64,000 bases of DNA from Haloferax mediterranei ATCC 33500 (GCF_000306765.2 NC_017941.2:2356001-2420000); one strand, 5' to 3'; shown: positions 23,643 through 32,860, numbered from the stretch's first letter. The notes: generated by a model from the sequence alone, not told the origin. Made by a program: numbers and translations.

Positions 23643-24548
23643 ATGAACGTCCTTGTTGTCGGTGGAACTGGATTCATCGGAAGCCACCTCTGCCGCGAAT
23701 TACACTCGCGAGGACACGACGTGACCGCGATGTCACGGAGTCCAAGCGGGGCAGACCTTCCGGACGGTGTCGAAACGGCAACTGGTGACGTTACGGACTA
23801 CAACTCCATGACGGACGAGTTCGAGGGGCAGGATGCCGTGGTAAATCTCGTCGCCCTCTCGCCGTTGTTCGAGCCAAAGGGAGGCAACCGGATGCACGAT
23901 ATCGTCCACTGGCAAGGGACCGAAAACGTCGTGAAGGCCGCCGAGTCCCACGACGTTCCCCGCGTCGTTCAGATGAGTGCTCTCGGTGCCGACCCCGAGG
24001 GTGACACGGCGTACATCCGCTCGAAAGGGAAAGCAGAGCGGGCGGTTAAGTCGTCGGGCCTCGACTGGGTCATCTTCCGACCGTCCGTCGTCTTCGGTGA
24101 CGGCGGTGAGTTCGTCTCGTTCACCAAGCGTCTCAAAGGGATGTTCGCCCCCGGCGTTCCCCTCTATCCACTCCCCGGAAACGGGAAGACGCGCTTCCAA
24201 CCCATCTGGGTCGGCGACCTCGCCCCGATGCTCGCGGGCGCCGTGGAGGGAGATGAACACGTCGGCGAGACGTACACTATTGGCGGCCCAGAAAATCTCA
24301 CACTCCGCGAGATTACGGAGATGGTCTACGATGCCGAAGGGAAATCTATCACCATCGTCCCCCTCCCCATGGCCCTCGCTGGCATCGGATTGACGGTCCT
24401 TGGCGCGGTTCCAGGGTTCCCGATGGGGAAAGACCAGTATCGCTCGCTCCAGTTCGACAACACGACGGACACAAACGACTGTACTGTGTTCGGCGTCGAC
24501 ACGTCTTCGATGAAGACACTCGGGACGTATCTGTCCGAACGAAACTGA
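23643..24548 (+). CDS. NAD(P)-binding SDR protein, NDUFA9-like
   Basis: The 301-residue protein is an atypical short-chain dehydrogenase. The nucleotide motif is VVGGTGFIGSHLCREL at the N-terminus, followed by ATGDVTDYNSM. The usual catalytic Tyr-x3-Lys appears as YIRSKGKAE. The C-terminal third has VPLPMALAGIGLTVLGAVP, a hydrophobic helix like those in complex I-associated NDUFA9 and related quinone-binding proteins. It may bind NAD(P)H as a structural or oxidoreductase subunit. It is the gene just before cetZ1, 211 bp upstream, but a separate unit. Confidence 0.85.
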   Translation: MNVLVVGGTGFIGSHLCRELHSRGHDVTAMSRSPSGADLPDGVETATGDVTDYNSMTDEFEGQDAVVNLVALSPLFEPKGGNRMHDIVHWQGTENVVKAAESHDVPRVVQMSALGADPEGDTAYIRSKGKAERAVKSSGLDWVIFRPSVVFGDGGEFVSFTKRLKGMFAPGVPLYPLPGNGKTRFQPIWVGDLAPMLAGAVEGDEHVGETYTIGGPENLTLREITEMVYDAEGKSITIVPLPMALAGIGLTVLGAVPGFPMGKDQYRSLQFDNTTDTNDCTVFGVDTSSMKTLGTYLSERN

Positions 24549-24759
24549 CAATTAAAAAATCCACCCTAGCAACATATCTCGGTCTGAACAACAGCAGAAT
24601 CTGCCGCATTCATCGCTCTATGAACGATAATGTGTGCTTAACACCGCTTCGGCGGGTCCTATTTTTCCGCATAATCTGACGTTTGTCATACACTTACCAT
24701 CACAACGCTTATGTCCGCGTTCGTACTGCCATTCACGCAATGGCGAGGGGACCGAACCT

Positions 24760-25947
24760 ATGAAGCTCGCAATGATCGGATTCGGGCAAGCCGGGGGAAA
24801 AGTAGTCGACAAATTTGTCGAGTACGACCGTGAACGCAACGCTGGAATCGTCCGCGCTGCGGTCGCAGTGAACTCAGCGAAAGCCGACTTGCTCGGATTG
24901 AAGAACATCCCGAAGGACCAGCGCGTCCTCATCGGCCAGTCCCGCGTGAAGGGACATGGTGTCGGTGCGGACAACGAACTCGGTGCCGAAATCGCCGAGG
25001 AGGACATCGACGAGGTACAGGGAGCTATCGACAGCATCCCCGTCCACGAAGTCGACGCCTTCCTCGTCGTCTCCGGTCTCGGTGGCGGTACCGGGTCCGG
25101 CGGCGCGCCGGTCCTCGCAAAACATCTCAAACGTATCTACACTGAGCCTGTCTACGGTCTCGGCATCCTGCCGGGGTCCGACGAGGGTGGTATCTACACC
25201 CTGAACGCCGCACGCTCCTTCCAGACGTTCGTCCGCGAGGTTGACAACCTTCTCGTGTTCGACAACGACGCCTGGCGGAAGACCGGTGAGTCGGTGCAGG
25301 GTGGCTACGACGAGATTAACGAAGAGATTGTCAACCGCTTCGGCGTGCTCTTCGGCGCTGGCGAAGTCCAAGACGGACAGGAAGTCGCAGAGTCCGTCGT
25401 CGACTCGTCGGAGATTATCAACACGCTCGCCGGCGGCGGCGTTTCGACCGTCGGCTACGCTTCCGAGGGCGTTGAGCCTCGGAAGCAGAAGGGTGGCGGC
25501 CTCCTGTCGCGGCTCACTGGCAGTGAGGAACCCGACGACAATCTCGATACTGCACACACTACGAACCGCATCACCAGCCTCGTGCGCAAAGCCGCACTCG
25601 GCCGCCTCACACTCCCGTGTGAGATTGAAGGCGCAGAGCGCGCGCTGCTCGTTCTCGCTGGTCCGCCGGAGCATCTGAACCGGAAAGGCATAGAGCGCGG
25701 GCGGAAATGGATCGAGGAGCAGACCGGTTCCATGGAAGTTCGCGGCGGCGACTACCCGATTCCGGGCGCAGGGAAGGTGGCTGGTGTCATCCTCCTCTCG
25801 GGCGTGACGAACGTCCCGCGCATCAAGGAGCTACAGCAGGTTGCCATCGAAGCGCAGGACAACATCGAAGAGATTAGACAGGAGAGCGATTCCAATCTGG
25901 AGAACCTCATAAACGATGACGAGGACGAACTGGAGTCGCTTTTCTAA
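24760..25947 (+). CDS. cetZ1: Tubulin-like protein CetZ1
   Basis: The 395-residue protein is of the CetZ family, between tubulin and FtsZ. The GTP-binding signature is SGLGGGTGSGGAPVL, preceded by the N-terminal GFGQAGGKVVD loop and followed by the NAARSF and LLVFDNDAWRK segments. The length and start (MKLAMIGFGQAGGK at 24760) match the Haloferax protein from memory. In H. volcanii CetZ1 polymerises with GTP under the membrane and is needed for rod shape and motility, not for division. The C-terminal acidic tail is NLENLINDDEDELESLF. The next gene overlaps its end by 32 bp. Confidence 0.96.
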   Translation: MKLAMIGFGQAGGKVVDKFVEYDRERNAGIVRAAVAVNSAKADLLGLKNIPKDQRVLIGQSRVKGHGVGADNELGAEIAEEDIDEVQGAIDSIPVHEVDAFLVVSGLGGGTGSGGAPVLAKHLKRIYTEPVYGLGILPGSDEGGIYTLNAARSFQTFVREVDNLLVFDNDAWRKTGESVQGGYDEINEEIVNRFGVLFGAGEVQDGQEVAESVVDSSEIINTLAGGGVSTVGYASEGVEPRKQKGGGLLSRLTGSEEPDDNLDTAHTTNRITSLVRKAALGRLTLPCEIEGAERALLVLAGPPEHLNRKGIERGRKWIEEQTGSMEVRGGDYPIPGAGKVAGVILLSGVTNVPRIKELQQVAIEAQDNIEEIRQESDSNLENLINDDEDELESLF

Positions 25948-26710
25948 GCTGGCGCTCGCGCTCGTCGTGCTCCTGTCGGTCACCGCGATTCCGGCAGGTG
26001 CCGTGAGCGTTGCGTCTAAGGACGTACCCGAGGAGGAGGAAGTCGGGTCGAAGGTGACCACATCGGTCACACTCGACGAACTCTACAAGGACCCACAACT
26101 CGAATCGTGGACGCTTGCAGGTGAGACCGAACTCGAAGACGTGACGTGGACCGTCACGTACTACGACCAAACGGGCGCGAAGGTCGACCAGCAGTCCTTC
26201 GACGGGCAGAACTTCAGCGGCGCGCAGGTCGCTGCAAACGACGGCACGAGCGAAGTTGAGGTCTCCGTGACTGGAACGACGCCTGCGGTCGAGGAGTACT
26301 CCTACGACCCTGAACAGTCGTTCACGCTCATCTCGCTCGACCAGACCCGCGAGGGCGGCTCCAGTAACGATATCGACACGTGGACGGCTCACCACTACAC
26401 GCAGGAAAGCGCTGCCACACGCGACAAACTCGACAGTGCGCAGACAGCCATCTCGGCTGCCGGTGGTGCCAACACGAAAGACGCACAGAACCAGTTCGAC
26501 AACGCAGTCGAAGCGTTCGAAGGGGGCGAGTTCGGGCTTGCGTCGAACCTCGCCGAGGACGCAAAGACGAAAGCGAACAAGGCGAAGCAGTCGAGTCAGA
26601 CGACGCAACTGCTCATCTACGCCGCGGGCGGTCTCGTAGTCATCGCCCTCATCGTCGGTGGATTCCTCTACTGGCGGTCACAGCAGAGCACGTACGACAA
26701 GCTGGGCTGA
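25916..26710 (+). CDS. Secreted, C-terminally membrane-anchored protein coupled to cetZ1
   Basis: The 264-residue protein begins inside the last 32 bp of cetZ1, so translation is coupled. It has a Sec-type signal peptide (LALALVVLLSVTAIPAGAVS), an extracellular beta-rich domain to about residue 150, a coiled-coil segment DNAVEAFEGGEFGLASNLAE, and a C-terminal TM helix around residues 228-250 ending in WRSQQS. The topology places most of the protein outside the cell with a short cytoplasmic tail. Its link to CetZ1 is inferred only from the overlap. The family is unknown to me. Confidence 0.85.
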   Translation: MTRTNWSRFSKLALALVVLLSVTAIPAGAVSVASKDVPEEEEVGSKVTTSVTLDELYKDPQLESWTLAGETELEDVTWTVTYYDQTGAKVDQQSFDGQNFSGAQVAANDGTSEVEVSVTGTTPAVEEYSYDPEQSFTLISLDQTREGGSSNDIDTWTAHHYTQESAATRDKLDSAQTAISAAGGANTKDAQNQFDNAVEAFEGGEFGLASNLAEDAKTKANKAKQSSQTTQLLIYAAGGLVVIALIVGGFLYWRSQQSTYDKLG

Positions 26711-26716
26711 TTCTCA

Positions 26717-27331
26717 GTGCGAGTCGTCGTACCGTTCGGGGGACGCGCCCCGAAGACACGACTCGCTTCATTTTTCGATGCCGACGAGCGACGCGACTTC
26801 GCCACCGCGATGCTCCGGGACGTGCTCGACGCCGTCACGGACGCCGGCGGCGACCCATCGGTGGTCGCAGACACCCGCGTCGACGTCGACGCACCCGTCA
26901 CGGTCGACGACCGACCGCTTTCCGCTGTCGTCGAAGACGAACTCGGAAGTGACGAGCCTGTAGCCGTTGTCATGGCCGACCTCGCACTCGCGACACCGGC
27001 GGCACTTACCCGCCTGTTCGAAACCGACGGCGACGTGGTCGCTGCCCCCGGTCTCGGTGGAGGGACGAACGCGCTCGTCGTTCGCCACCCGGATTTCTCG
27101 GTCGACTACCACGGTGCGTCGATTCTCGACCATCGGCATATCGCCCGCGACGCCGGCCTCTCGTTCGTCGAAGTCGATTCGATGCGACTCGCCGTCGACG
27201 TGGACGAACCGACGGACCTCGTGGAGGTTCTGTTACACGGGACGAGTCGCGCGCGAACGTGGTTGACGGACGCTGGTGTGGAACTCGAATGTGGAACGGG
27301 ACGAGTCGAGGCGGTCCGACACCGCCGATAG
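26717..27331 (+). CDS. cofC: 2-phospho-L-lactate guanylyltransferase CofC
   Basis: CofC activates 2-phospholactate with GTP to lactyl-2-diphospho-5'-guanosine, a precursor of coenzyme F420. The 204-residue protein starts at GTG 26717 with VVVPFGGRAPKTRLA, a nucleotidyltransferase nucleotide loop. The motifs VVMADLALATPAAL, APGLGGGTNALV and VDVDEPTDLVE also match the family. It lies 6 bp after the cetZ1-associated gene, so all three may be co-transcribed, and the F420 gene cofG follows. Confidence 0.93.
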   Translation: MRVVVPFGGRAPKTRLASFFDADERRDFATAMLRDVLDAVTDAGGDPSVVADTRVDVDAPVTVDDRPLSAVVEDELGSDEPVAVVMADLALATPAALTRLFETDGDVVAAPGLGGGTNALVVRHPDFSVDYHGASILDHRHIARDAGLSFVEVDSMRLAVDVDEPTDLVEVLLHGTSRARTWLTDAGVELECGTGRVEAVRHRR

Positions 27332-27594
27332 GACCATAACACTCCGAGATAAACATTGGCTGGCGCGGTTGTCCGTCTGCCCGGCGGGAACTGAGGCAAC
27401 GTGCGCCGCGCGCTCCCGTGCCGCAAGTCGGCGCGGGGATGAAGTGGAGTCCGAACGTCACGGCGACAGCGCGAGTTTCCCTCGCATGCGGTTACAGCGC
27501 CTGACATCGCTTCGGACGGACCGGGGAGTGTCTGGCACCAATGTCCCGGTCCCTTTCTCGACTTCTGTCTCTGGAATCGACCGCGAGTGACACG

Positions 27595-27603
27595 TTTTTA
27601 GTG
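27595..27603 (+). promoter_or_regulatory. TATA-like box of cofG
   Basis: The sequence tttttagtg lies about 26 bp before the ATG at 27625. That distance fits a haloarchaeal promoter with a transcript start at or very near the start codon, as is usual for leaderless mRNAs. It also favours this ATG over the earlier in-frame ATG at 27541. Confidence 0.45.
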
Positions 27604-27624
27604 ATTCGTTGCGCACCGGGAGGT

Positions 27625-28812
27625 ATGTTCCCGGGTGCCGCTGAGTACGGAGTCGACGTGCATATCGACGACGCCGAAGTCGAAAGACTACTCTCGGTTA
27701 CCCCGGACGACGCCGAGCCACCCGCATCGCTGTCGTTCTCGCGCAACGTGTTTCTCCCCTTGACCACCGCGTGTCGCTACACCTGTACCTACTGCACCTA
27801 CTACGACGTGCCCGGCGAAGCGACGCTCATGTCGCTCGACGACGTGCGAGAGGTGGTCCGCATGGGTGCGGATGCTGGCTGTACGGAGGCACTGTTTACG
27901 TTCGGAGACGAACCGGACGAGCGCTACACCGAGGTTCACCGCCAACTCGACGAGTGGGGCTACGACGATATTCTCGACTACCTCGCTGCCGCGTGCGAGG
28001 TCGCACTGGATGAAGGACTCTTGCCGCACTCGAATCCCGGTGACTTGACTCGCGAGGAGTTCGCCGACCTCGCACCGCTGAACGTCAGTATGGGCGTGAT
28101 GCTGGAGACGACGGCCGACGTGGTCGCTCACTCGGGCAATCGGCGGAAAACACCGGGACAGCGACTCAACACCATCCGTGCCGCGGGCGAAGTGGGCGTC
28201 CCGTTCACGACGGGCATCCTCGTCGGCATCGGCGAGTCGTGGCGCGACAGAGCCGAAAGCTTGCTCGCCATCCGCGCCCTCCACGAGCGGTACGGGCACA
28301 TTCAGGAGGTCATCGTCCAGAACGTCGTGCCGAACGAGCGGTCGAGCTTCGAGCGCCCGTCGCTCGAAACGATGCGGCGAGTAGTGTCGATGGCACGGGT
28401 CGCCCTTCCCGAGGAGGTGTCCGTGCAGGTCCCGCCGAACCTCTCTGCGGCCGCCGAGTTAGTCGATTGCGGCGTGGACGACCTCGGCGGCGTCTCGCCG
28501 GTTACCGACGACTACGTGAATCCCGACTACGCGTGGCCGGCTCTCCAGGAACTCGTCGATATCGCCGACGACGCGGGCGTGCCGCTCCGCGAGCGACTAC
28601 CAGTGTACGAGCGGTTCCTACCCGACGACGCTCGGGCGACAGATAGCGATATTGTACCCGCCGAGAAGGCCGAGATAACTCGGAACGCCGAGGAGACCGA
28701 TTGCGACTGGCTCGGAGACCCAATCATCGAGCGTCTCCGGTCAGAAGATGTCCACGGTGAGCGATTCCGGAGCGTCGCTCGCGGCGACGGGCCGCTGTCG
28801 ATTCCGAAGTAA
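27625..28812 (+). CDS. cofG: FO synthase subunit 1, CofG
   Basis: CofG is the radical-SAM half of 7,8-didemethyl-8-hydroxy-5-deazariboflavin (FO) synthase, which with CofH makes the F420 chromophore. The 395-residue protein has the SAM cluster motif C-x3-C-x2-C at Cys50, Cys54 and Cys57 (TACRYTCTYCTYY), followed by FGDEPDERYTEVH and VPFTTGILVGIGESW. The ATG at 27625 is chosen because a TATA-like box is about 26 bp upstream; an ATG at 27541 adds 28 residues. Its partner cofH is 1.3 kb downstream on the other strand. Confidence 0.95.
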   Translation: MFPGAAEYGVDVHIDDAEVERLLSVTPDDAEPPASLSFSRNVFLPLTTACRYTCTYCTYYDVPGEATLMSLDDVREVVRMGADAGCTEALFTFGDEPDERYTEVHRQLDEWGYDDILDYLAAACEVALDEGLLPHSNPGDLTREEFADLAPLNVSMGVMLETTADVVAHSGNRRKTPGQRLNTIRAAGEVGVPFTTGILVGIGESWRDRAESLLAIRALHERYGHIQEVIVQNVVPNERSSFERPSLETMRRVVSMARVALPEEVSVQVPPNLSAAAELVDCGVDDLGGVSPVTDDYVNPDYAWPALQELVDIADDAGVPLRERLPVYERFLPDDARATDSDIVPAEKAEITRNAEETDCDWLGDPIIERLRSEDVHGERFRSVARGDGPLSIPK

Positions 28813-28844
28813 CCAGTGGACCGAGTGAGGTGCCGATTGGTCGC

Positions 28845-29447
28845 CTACCGCCGGCGGACAAGCATGGAGAGAAACGCGACGAGTGCCGGGTACACCGCGG
28901 GCGTCCGTCCGGAGAGTTGCGGGACGCGCTTTCGAACGATGGTGTATCCAACGCCAACGAGGAGACTCCCGATGAGCACCGTTCGAGCGCCGTCGCCGAG
29001 CGTCGTGAAGCCCGGAACCGAGAGGATAGCCGCGAGTGTGAGGTCGCCGGGCGACCCGTCGTAGGCAGCGATGCGTCGAGGTGCAACCCATCCGCCGGCG
29101 GTGCGGACGTAGATTCCGCGGTCGGTTTTCGCTTCCCACGGGTTCGGTTCGCTGCTGCCACCGAAGTAGTCCGCAACGCAGTGAAGCGAAGCAGCGGCAA
29201 AGCCGGTCGCAGCGAGAACCGCCACAGGAGCGCGAGTGGTGGCCGCGAGAGCGCCGAAGAGAAGCATTCCGATGGTGAACGCCTCGAACTGGTGGAGCGT
29301 CTTACGATGGACGCCAACGACCATATCGAGGTCGGGGAAGACGCCACCGACGAGCGCGACGACGGCGACGAGTGGCGCGACGGCCGGAGCGACGACCGCA
29401 ACCGCAGCGGCGAGCGCGAGGCTCATCGCCACGTGGGTTGGAGCCAT
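28845..29447 (-). CDS. YdjM-type membrane-bound hydrolase family protein (DUF457), copy A
   Basis: The 200-residue protein starts MAPTHVAMSLALA and has four or five TM helices. Metal-binding-type residues are conserved: an N-terminal histidine (PTHVAM), GGVFPDLDMVVGVHRKTLHQ, and SLHCVADYFGG. This is the LexA-binding / metal-dependent hydrolase family (YdjM, DUF457). The activity is unproven. It is paralogous to the gene immediately upstream and lies at the end of the cofH operon. The long N-terminal extension of the open frame is repetitive DNA, so ATG 29447 is preferred. Confidence 0.85.
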   Translation of the reverse strand: MAPTHVAMSLALAAAVAVVAPAVAPLVAVVALVGGVFPDLDMVVGVHRKTLHQFEAFTIGMLLFGALAATTRAPVAVLAATGFAAASLHCVADYFGGSSEPNPWEAKTDRGIYVRTAGGWVAPRRIAAYDGSPGDLTLAAILSVPGFTTLGDGARTVLIGSLLVGVGYTIVRKRVPQLSGRTPAVYPALVAFLSMLVRRR

Positions 29448-29569
29448 CACGGAGCGGCCACCCCCGGACAATCCTGTCGACGAACCATTATCACATCCTC
29501 TCGGCGACCGAGACGTATGAGTCTCGTGGTATTTCCCGTGCTGCCGAAGAAACCGCCGCGTTAGGTGCT

Positions 29570-29612
29570 CCGAAGAAACACCCGATAGATGCCGAAGAAC
29601 ACCCGTTAGATG
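29570..29612. repeat. 22-bp imperfect tandem duplication
   Basis: Two adjacent copies, starting ccgaagaaacacccgat (29570-29591) and ccgaagaacacccgtta (29592-29612), are alike apart from a one-base deletion and a substitution. A third, more diverged copy precedes them from about 29544. The array lies between the two YdjM-type genes and covers the last codons of the upstream one. Confidence 0.8.
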
Positions 29613-30154
29613 CCGAGCCAATCCGGAACCCGTTTTCTGAAGCCGGTGTAGACGAGCGCGATGGCGACGCTAAGTGCGACGACCACGCGAAGCACGCCAT
29701 CGAAGGCGAACATCGGCGGGACAGAAAACAGCAGAGTCAACACGAGGTCTTCGGGCGCACCGTCATAGCGGACGACATACTGCGGCTGGAGCCATCGCTT
29801 CGTCGGGTGGACGTAGACCGCGCGGTTGGACGTGCGGTCCCACGGGCGGAGTTCGTCGCCCGCGCCGAACCAGTCTAAGACCGAGTGGAGCGCCGCCGAG
29901 AGGAAGAAAAACGTCAGTCCGACAGTGAGCGCTGAAGTCGAGACGGTGGCGACGAATCCGGTAGCACCCGCGGCGACGGTGTAGTAAACCGGGAAGTGCA
30001 GGGTCTTGCGGTGGACGCCGACGAAGAGGTCTACGTCGGGGAAGACGCTCCCGACGAGCGCACCGACCGCCGCGACGGTCGCGAGTTCGGGTGCCACCCA
30101 CACGAGCGACGCGGCGAGGCTGAGACCCATCGCCGCGTGGGTCGTCGCCATCAT
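29606..30154 (-). CDS. YdjM-type membrane-bound hydrolase family protein (DUF457), copy B
   Basis: The 182-residue protein starts MMATTHAAMGLSLAASL and has four or five TM helices. It shares with copy A the motifs GSVFPDVDLFVGVHRKTLH, LHSVLDWFG and a tyrosine-rich C-terminal helix. The ATG at 30154 (or 30151) is 1-4 bp past the cofH stop, so it is in the same operon. The two are tandem paralogs. The role in the F420 neighbourhood is unknown; membership in the family does not predict it. Confidence 0.85.
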   Translation of the reverse strand: MMATTHAAMGLSLAASLVWVAPELATVAAVGALVGSVFPDVDLFVGVHRKTLHFPVYYTVAAGATGFVATVSTSALTVGLTFFFLSAALHSVLDWFGAGDELRPWDRTSNRAVYVHPTKRWLQPQYVVRYDGAPEDLVLTLLFSVPPMFAFDGVLRVVVALSVAIALVYTGFRKRVPDWLGI

Positions 30155-30155
30155 C

Positions 30156-31523
30156 TCAATCGTCGGCCGTTGGGGGGTCGCGGCGGCGGTCGAGGAGGGG
30201 CGTACCGTCGGCACGCGGGCCGAGCGTCGGGCCGTGTGAGCCGTCGTCGGGGTCGAGCGGGCGGCGCGTCCGGTAGTCGGTCGAGCGTTCGACCGGCCGG
30301 CGACCGATGGCGGTTATCATATCGACGTAGTCGTCGAACGAGCGGAACTCGCCGAACCCGCCGCCCGCGCGCTTCGTAATCTCCTCGGAGAGAATCGTTC
30401 CCATCAGGTCGTCAGCACCGCAGTTGAGGAGTTTAAGTGACTTCGCGTTCCCGAACTTCACCCACGACGACTGGATATGGTCGATGTTGTCGAGATAGAG
30501 CCGCGAAACGGCAACCATCAACTCGTCTTCGTCGTCGGACGCACCTTCGGTGACGAGACCGCGCTCGTAGAGCGGCGTGTTCTGGTAGACGAACGATAAG
30601 GGGACGAACTCCGTGATACCGCCGTAGCGGTCCTGGAGGTCGCGAATCACATCGAGGTGCAGCACGCGGTGTTTCTCGTTTTCGACGTGGCCGTACATGA
30701 TGGTCGCCGTCACGTCGAGACCGGCGTCCATCGCGCCCTCCATCCCGGCAACCCACTCGTCGGTGCCGATTTTTCCGGGACAGATAACGTCTCGAACTTC
30801 AGGGACGAGTATCTCTGCGGCGGTCCCCGGGGCGCTGTCGAGTCCGGCGTCGGCGAGGCGGCGGTACACCTCCACGTAGCTCCAGTCGGTCCCGCGTTTT
30901 GCGTGGTAAGCCTCTTCGGGCGTCATCGAGTGGACGTGGACGCCGTCGACCGACATCGCCGCCAGTTGCTCGGTGTAGCTCCCGGGGTCTATGTCGTACG
31001 CCGCGGGCGGTTTGTAGTTCACCTCGGCGGCGGGGTTGTTGTACGATTCGAGGATTTCGCGGTGTTCCTCATCGAGAACGAGCGCCGGGTGAAGCCCGGA
31101 AACGGACGTGACTTCGTAGATACCCATCTCGACTGCGTCGGCGACGATATCGCGTGATTCGGCCGGCGTCTTCGTGAATCCACCGTGGTCAGCGTCGGAG
31201 TCGGCCTCGAAGAGGTGTGCGGTGTTCTTGAAATTACAGAACAGACAGCCCGTGGTACAAGCCGTCGTCACGTTGTTGTTGAGGTTGGCGACGAAGGTCA
31301 CGTCGTCGCCGACGACTTCGGCGCGGCGACGGTCGGCGGCTTCGAGGACGAGTTCCTTTCGGTGGCGGTCGATTCCCTCGCGGTCGGTCCCCGTCGTCAT
31401 CAGTTCGACGCCGTCCGCGACGGTGAGGCGCTCGCCCGCTCGCGCCTTTGCTAAGGCGTTCTCGAACGACTGGTCGGTCTCCGGGCGGTGGTCGAACCCG
31501 AAGTCGTGGGCGGCACCGGTCAT
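30156..31523 (-). CDS. cofH: FO synthase subunit 2, CofH
   Basis: CofH is the second radical-SAM component of FO synthase; it joins 4-hydroxybenzyl from tyrosine to the ribitylaminouracil. The 455-residue protein has the cluster motif at Cys89, Cys93 and Cys96 (TACTTGCLFCNFK). Other conserved blocks are SVSGLHPAL, VHVHSMTPEE, GHVENEKHRVLHL and FVPLSFVYQNTPLY. The C-terminus has an Arg/Pro-rich extension. It heads an operon with the two YdjM-type genes and faces cofG. Confidence 0.96.
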   Translation of the reverse strand: MTGAAHDFGFDHRPETDQSFENALAKARAGERLTVADGVELMTTGTDREGIDRHRKELVLEAADRRRAEVVGDDVTFVANLNNNVTTACTTGCLFCNFKNTAHLFEADSDADHGGFTKTPAESRDIVADAVEMGIYEVTSVSGLHPALVLDEEHREILESYNNPAAEVNYKPPAAYDIDPGSYTEQLAAMSVDGVHVHSMTPEEAYHAKRGTDWSYVEVYRRLADAGLDSAPGTAAEILVPEVRDVICPGKIGTDEWVAGMEGAMDAGLDVTATIMYGHVENEKHRVLHLDVIRDLQDRYGGITEFVPLSFVYQNTPLYERGLVTEGASDDEDELMVAVSRLYLDNIDHIQSSWVKFGNAKSLKLLNCGADDLMGTILSEEITKRAGGGFGEFRSFDDYVDMITAIGRRPVERSTDYRTRRPLDPDDGSHGPTLGPRADGTPLLDRRRDPPTADD

Positions 31524-31634
31524 GGTCGATGAGAACGCGCCACGGTCGTAAAAAACGGGGCGGTACAGGAACTACGGGTGGTCAACAACGACTGGTCGAA
31601 CAGGGGGAGAAAGGATTAGTCCGCAGACGGTGTT

Positions 31635-32060
31635 ATGTCGAGTATGGAACACTCAACGTCCCCAACCACCGAGTCCACCCTCGACGACAACGGGGAGAGC
31701 CTCCTGTTTTCGGCACTCGTCGGCGCAATCGCCAGCCTCGTTCTCTCTCCGGTTCCGGGGTCGCCAATCCTTGGCGGCGCGCTTGCGGGCTACCTGACCG
31801 GAACCGACCGCACTCTCGGCACGAAATCCGGCGCGCTCTCCGGCCTGTTCATGGGTCTCGTCAGTACCTTGTTGGCCGTCGTCTTCCTCGGGTTCTTCGG
31901 TATTTTTGTTTTCGCCAGCGCGCCGTTCGACTTCAGTCTCGGATTTCTCGGGGTCGCCACCGTCGCTATCTTTGGACTTCTTATCGGTCTCGTCTACACC
32001 GTTGGCCTCGGTGCACTCGGCGGCTATCTCGGTGCGTACCTAAATGAAGAGTTCAACTGA
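31635..32060 (+). CDS. DUF5518 membrane protein
   Basis: The 141-residue protein has four glycine-rich hydrophobic segments after a hydrophilic 24-residue N-terminus. The pattern LGGALAGYLTG...KSGALSGLFMGL and GGYLGAYLNEEF at the end is the DUF5518 signature common in haloarchaea. The function is unknown. A second ATG at 31644 is also possible. It is divergent from cofH, with 111 bp between. Confidence 0.8.
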   Translation: MSSMEHSTSPTTESTLDDNGESLLFSALVGAIASLVLSPVPGSPILGGALAGYLTGTDRTLGTKSGALSGLFMGLVSTLLAVVFLGFFGIFVFASAPFDFSLGFLGVATVAIFGLLIGLVYTVGLGALGGYLGAYLNEEFN

Positions 32061-32101
32061 GCCGATTCGAGCCATCCAAAACCGAATAGTGGTCCCCCGC
32101 C

Positions 32102-32860
32102 TCAAACGAGTTCTTCGACCGCGGGCAGGAACTCCGTGAGGTCGTCGCGAACGACCCGGTCTGCACTGCTGTCGTACTGCGTCTCGTCGAAGTTGACGAC
32201 GACCAGCGAGCCGTCTTCGGCGGCTCTACCGGCGAGTCCGGCCGCCGGATGAACCGTCAGCGACGACCCGAGCGCGAGAAACACGTCGGCCTTGTCCGCC
32301 AGTCGGTTGGCCTTACTGTAGGCGACGCGCGGAAGTCGCTCGCCGAACAGCACGACATCGGGTTTGACGATACCGCCGCACTCGCCGCAGGTCGCTGGCG
32401 CGTCACCGGCGCGGACCTGTTCGAGCGCCGTTTCGGCCGCAAAGTGGGATTCGCAGTCCTCACAAACGACCTGCGAGGCGTTTCCGTGGAGTTCGACGAC
32501 GCGGTTCGACCCGGATTCACGGTGGAGACCATCCGTATTCTGTGTGATGACCCTGTCGAGAATGCCCCGTGATTCGAGTTCGGCGAGCACGTCGTGACCG
32601 GCGTTCGGGGCCACGCCATCGGGAAACATCCGCTCGTGGAGGCGAACGCGCTCCCGCCAGAACCCCGCCGGGTCGTTCACGAAGCGGTCGCGGTGAAACG
32701 ACGCCGGGTCGAACTCGGTGTTCCAGATGCCGTCGTCGCCGCGGAAATCGGGGATGCCCGAAGCGGTGCTCATCCCCGCGCCGGTGAAAGCGACGACGAA
32801 CTCGGCCTCGCGGAGTCGGCGGGCAACCCACGCGGCATCGGATTCGAGGGCAATGTCCAT
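32102..32860 (-). CDS. sir2: Sir2-family NAD-dependent protein deacylase
   Basis: The 252-residue protein has the complete sirtuin core. NAD-binding motifs are FTGAGMSTASGIPDFRG, TQNTDGLH and the catalytic histidine in VVELHGNASQ. Four zinc cysteines are present, CEDC and CGEC. The GSSLTVHPAAG and NFDET segments close the NAD site. It removes acyl groups from lysines in cytosolic proteins with NAD+ consumption. Targets in Haloferax are not established from sequence. It is divergent from purC; the gap holds a TATA-like tatatatta near 32920. Confidence 0.95.
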   Translation of the reverse strand: MDIALESDAAWVARRLREAEFVVAFTGAGMSTASGIPDFRGDDGIWNTEFDPASFHRDRFVNDPAGFWRERVRLHERMFPDGVAPNAGHDVLAELESRGILDRVITQNTDGLHRESGSNRVVELHGNASQVVCEDCESHFAAETALEQVRAGDAPATCGECGGIVKPDVVLFGERLPRVAYSKANRLADKADVFLALGSSLTVHPAAGLAGRAAEDGSLVVVNFDETQYDSSADRVVRDDLTEFLPAVEELV

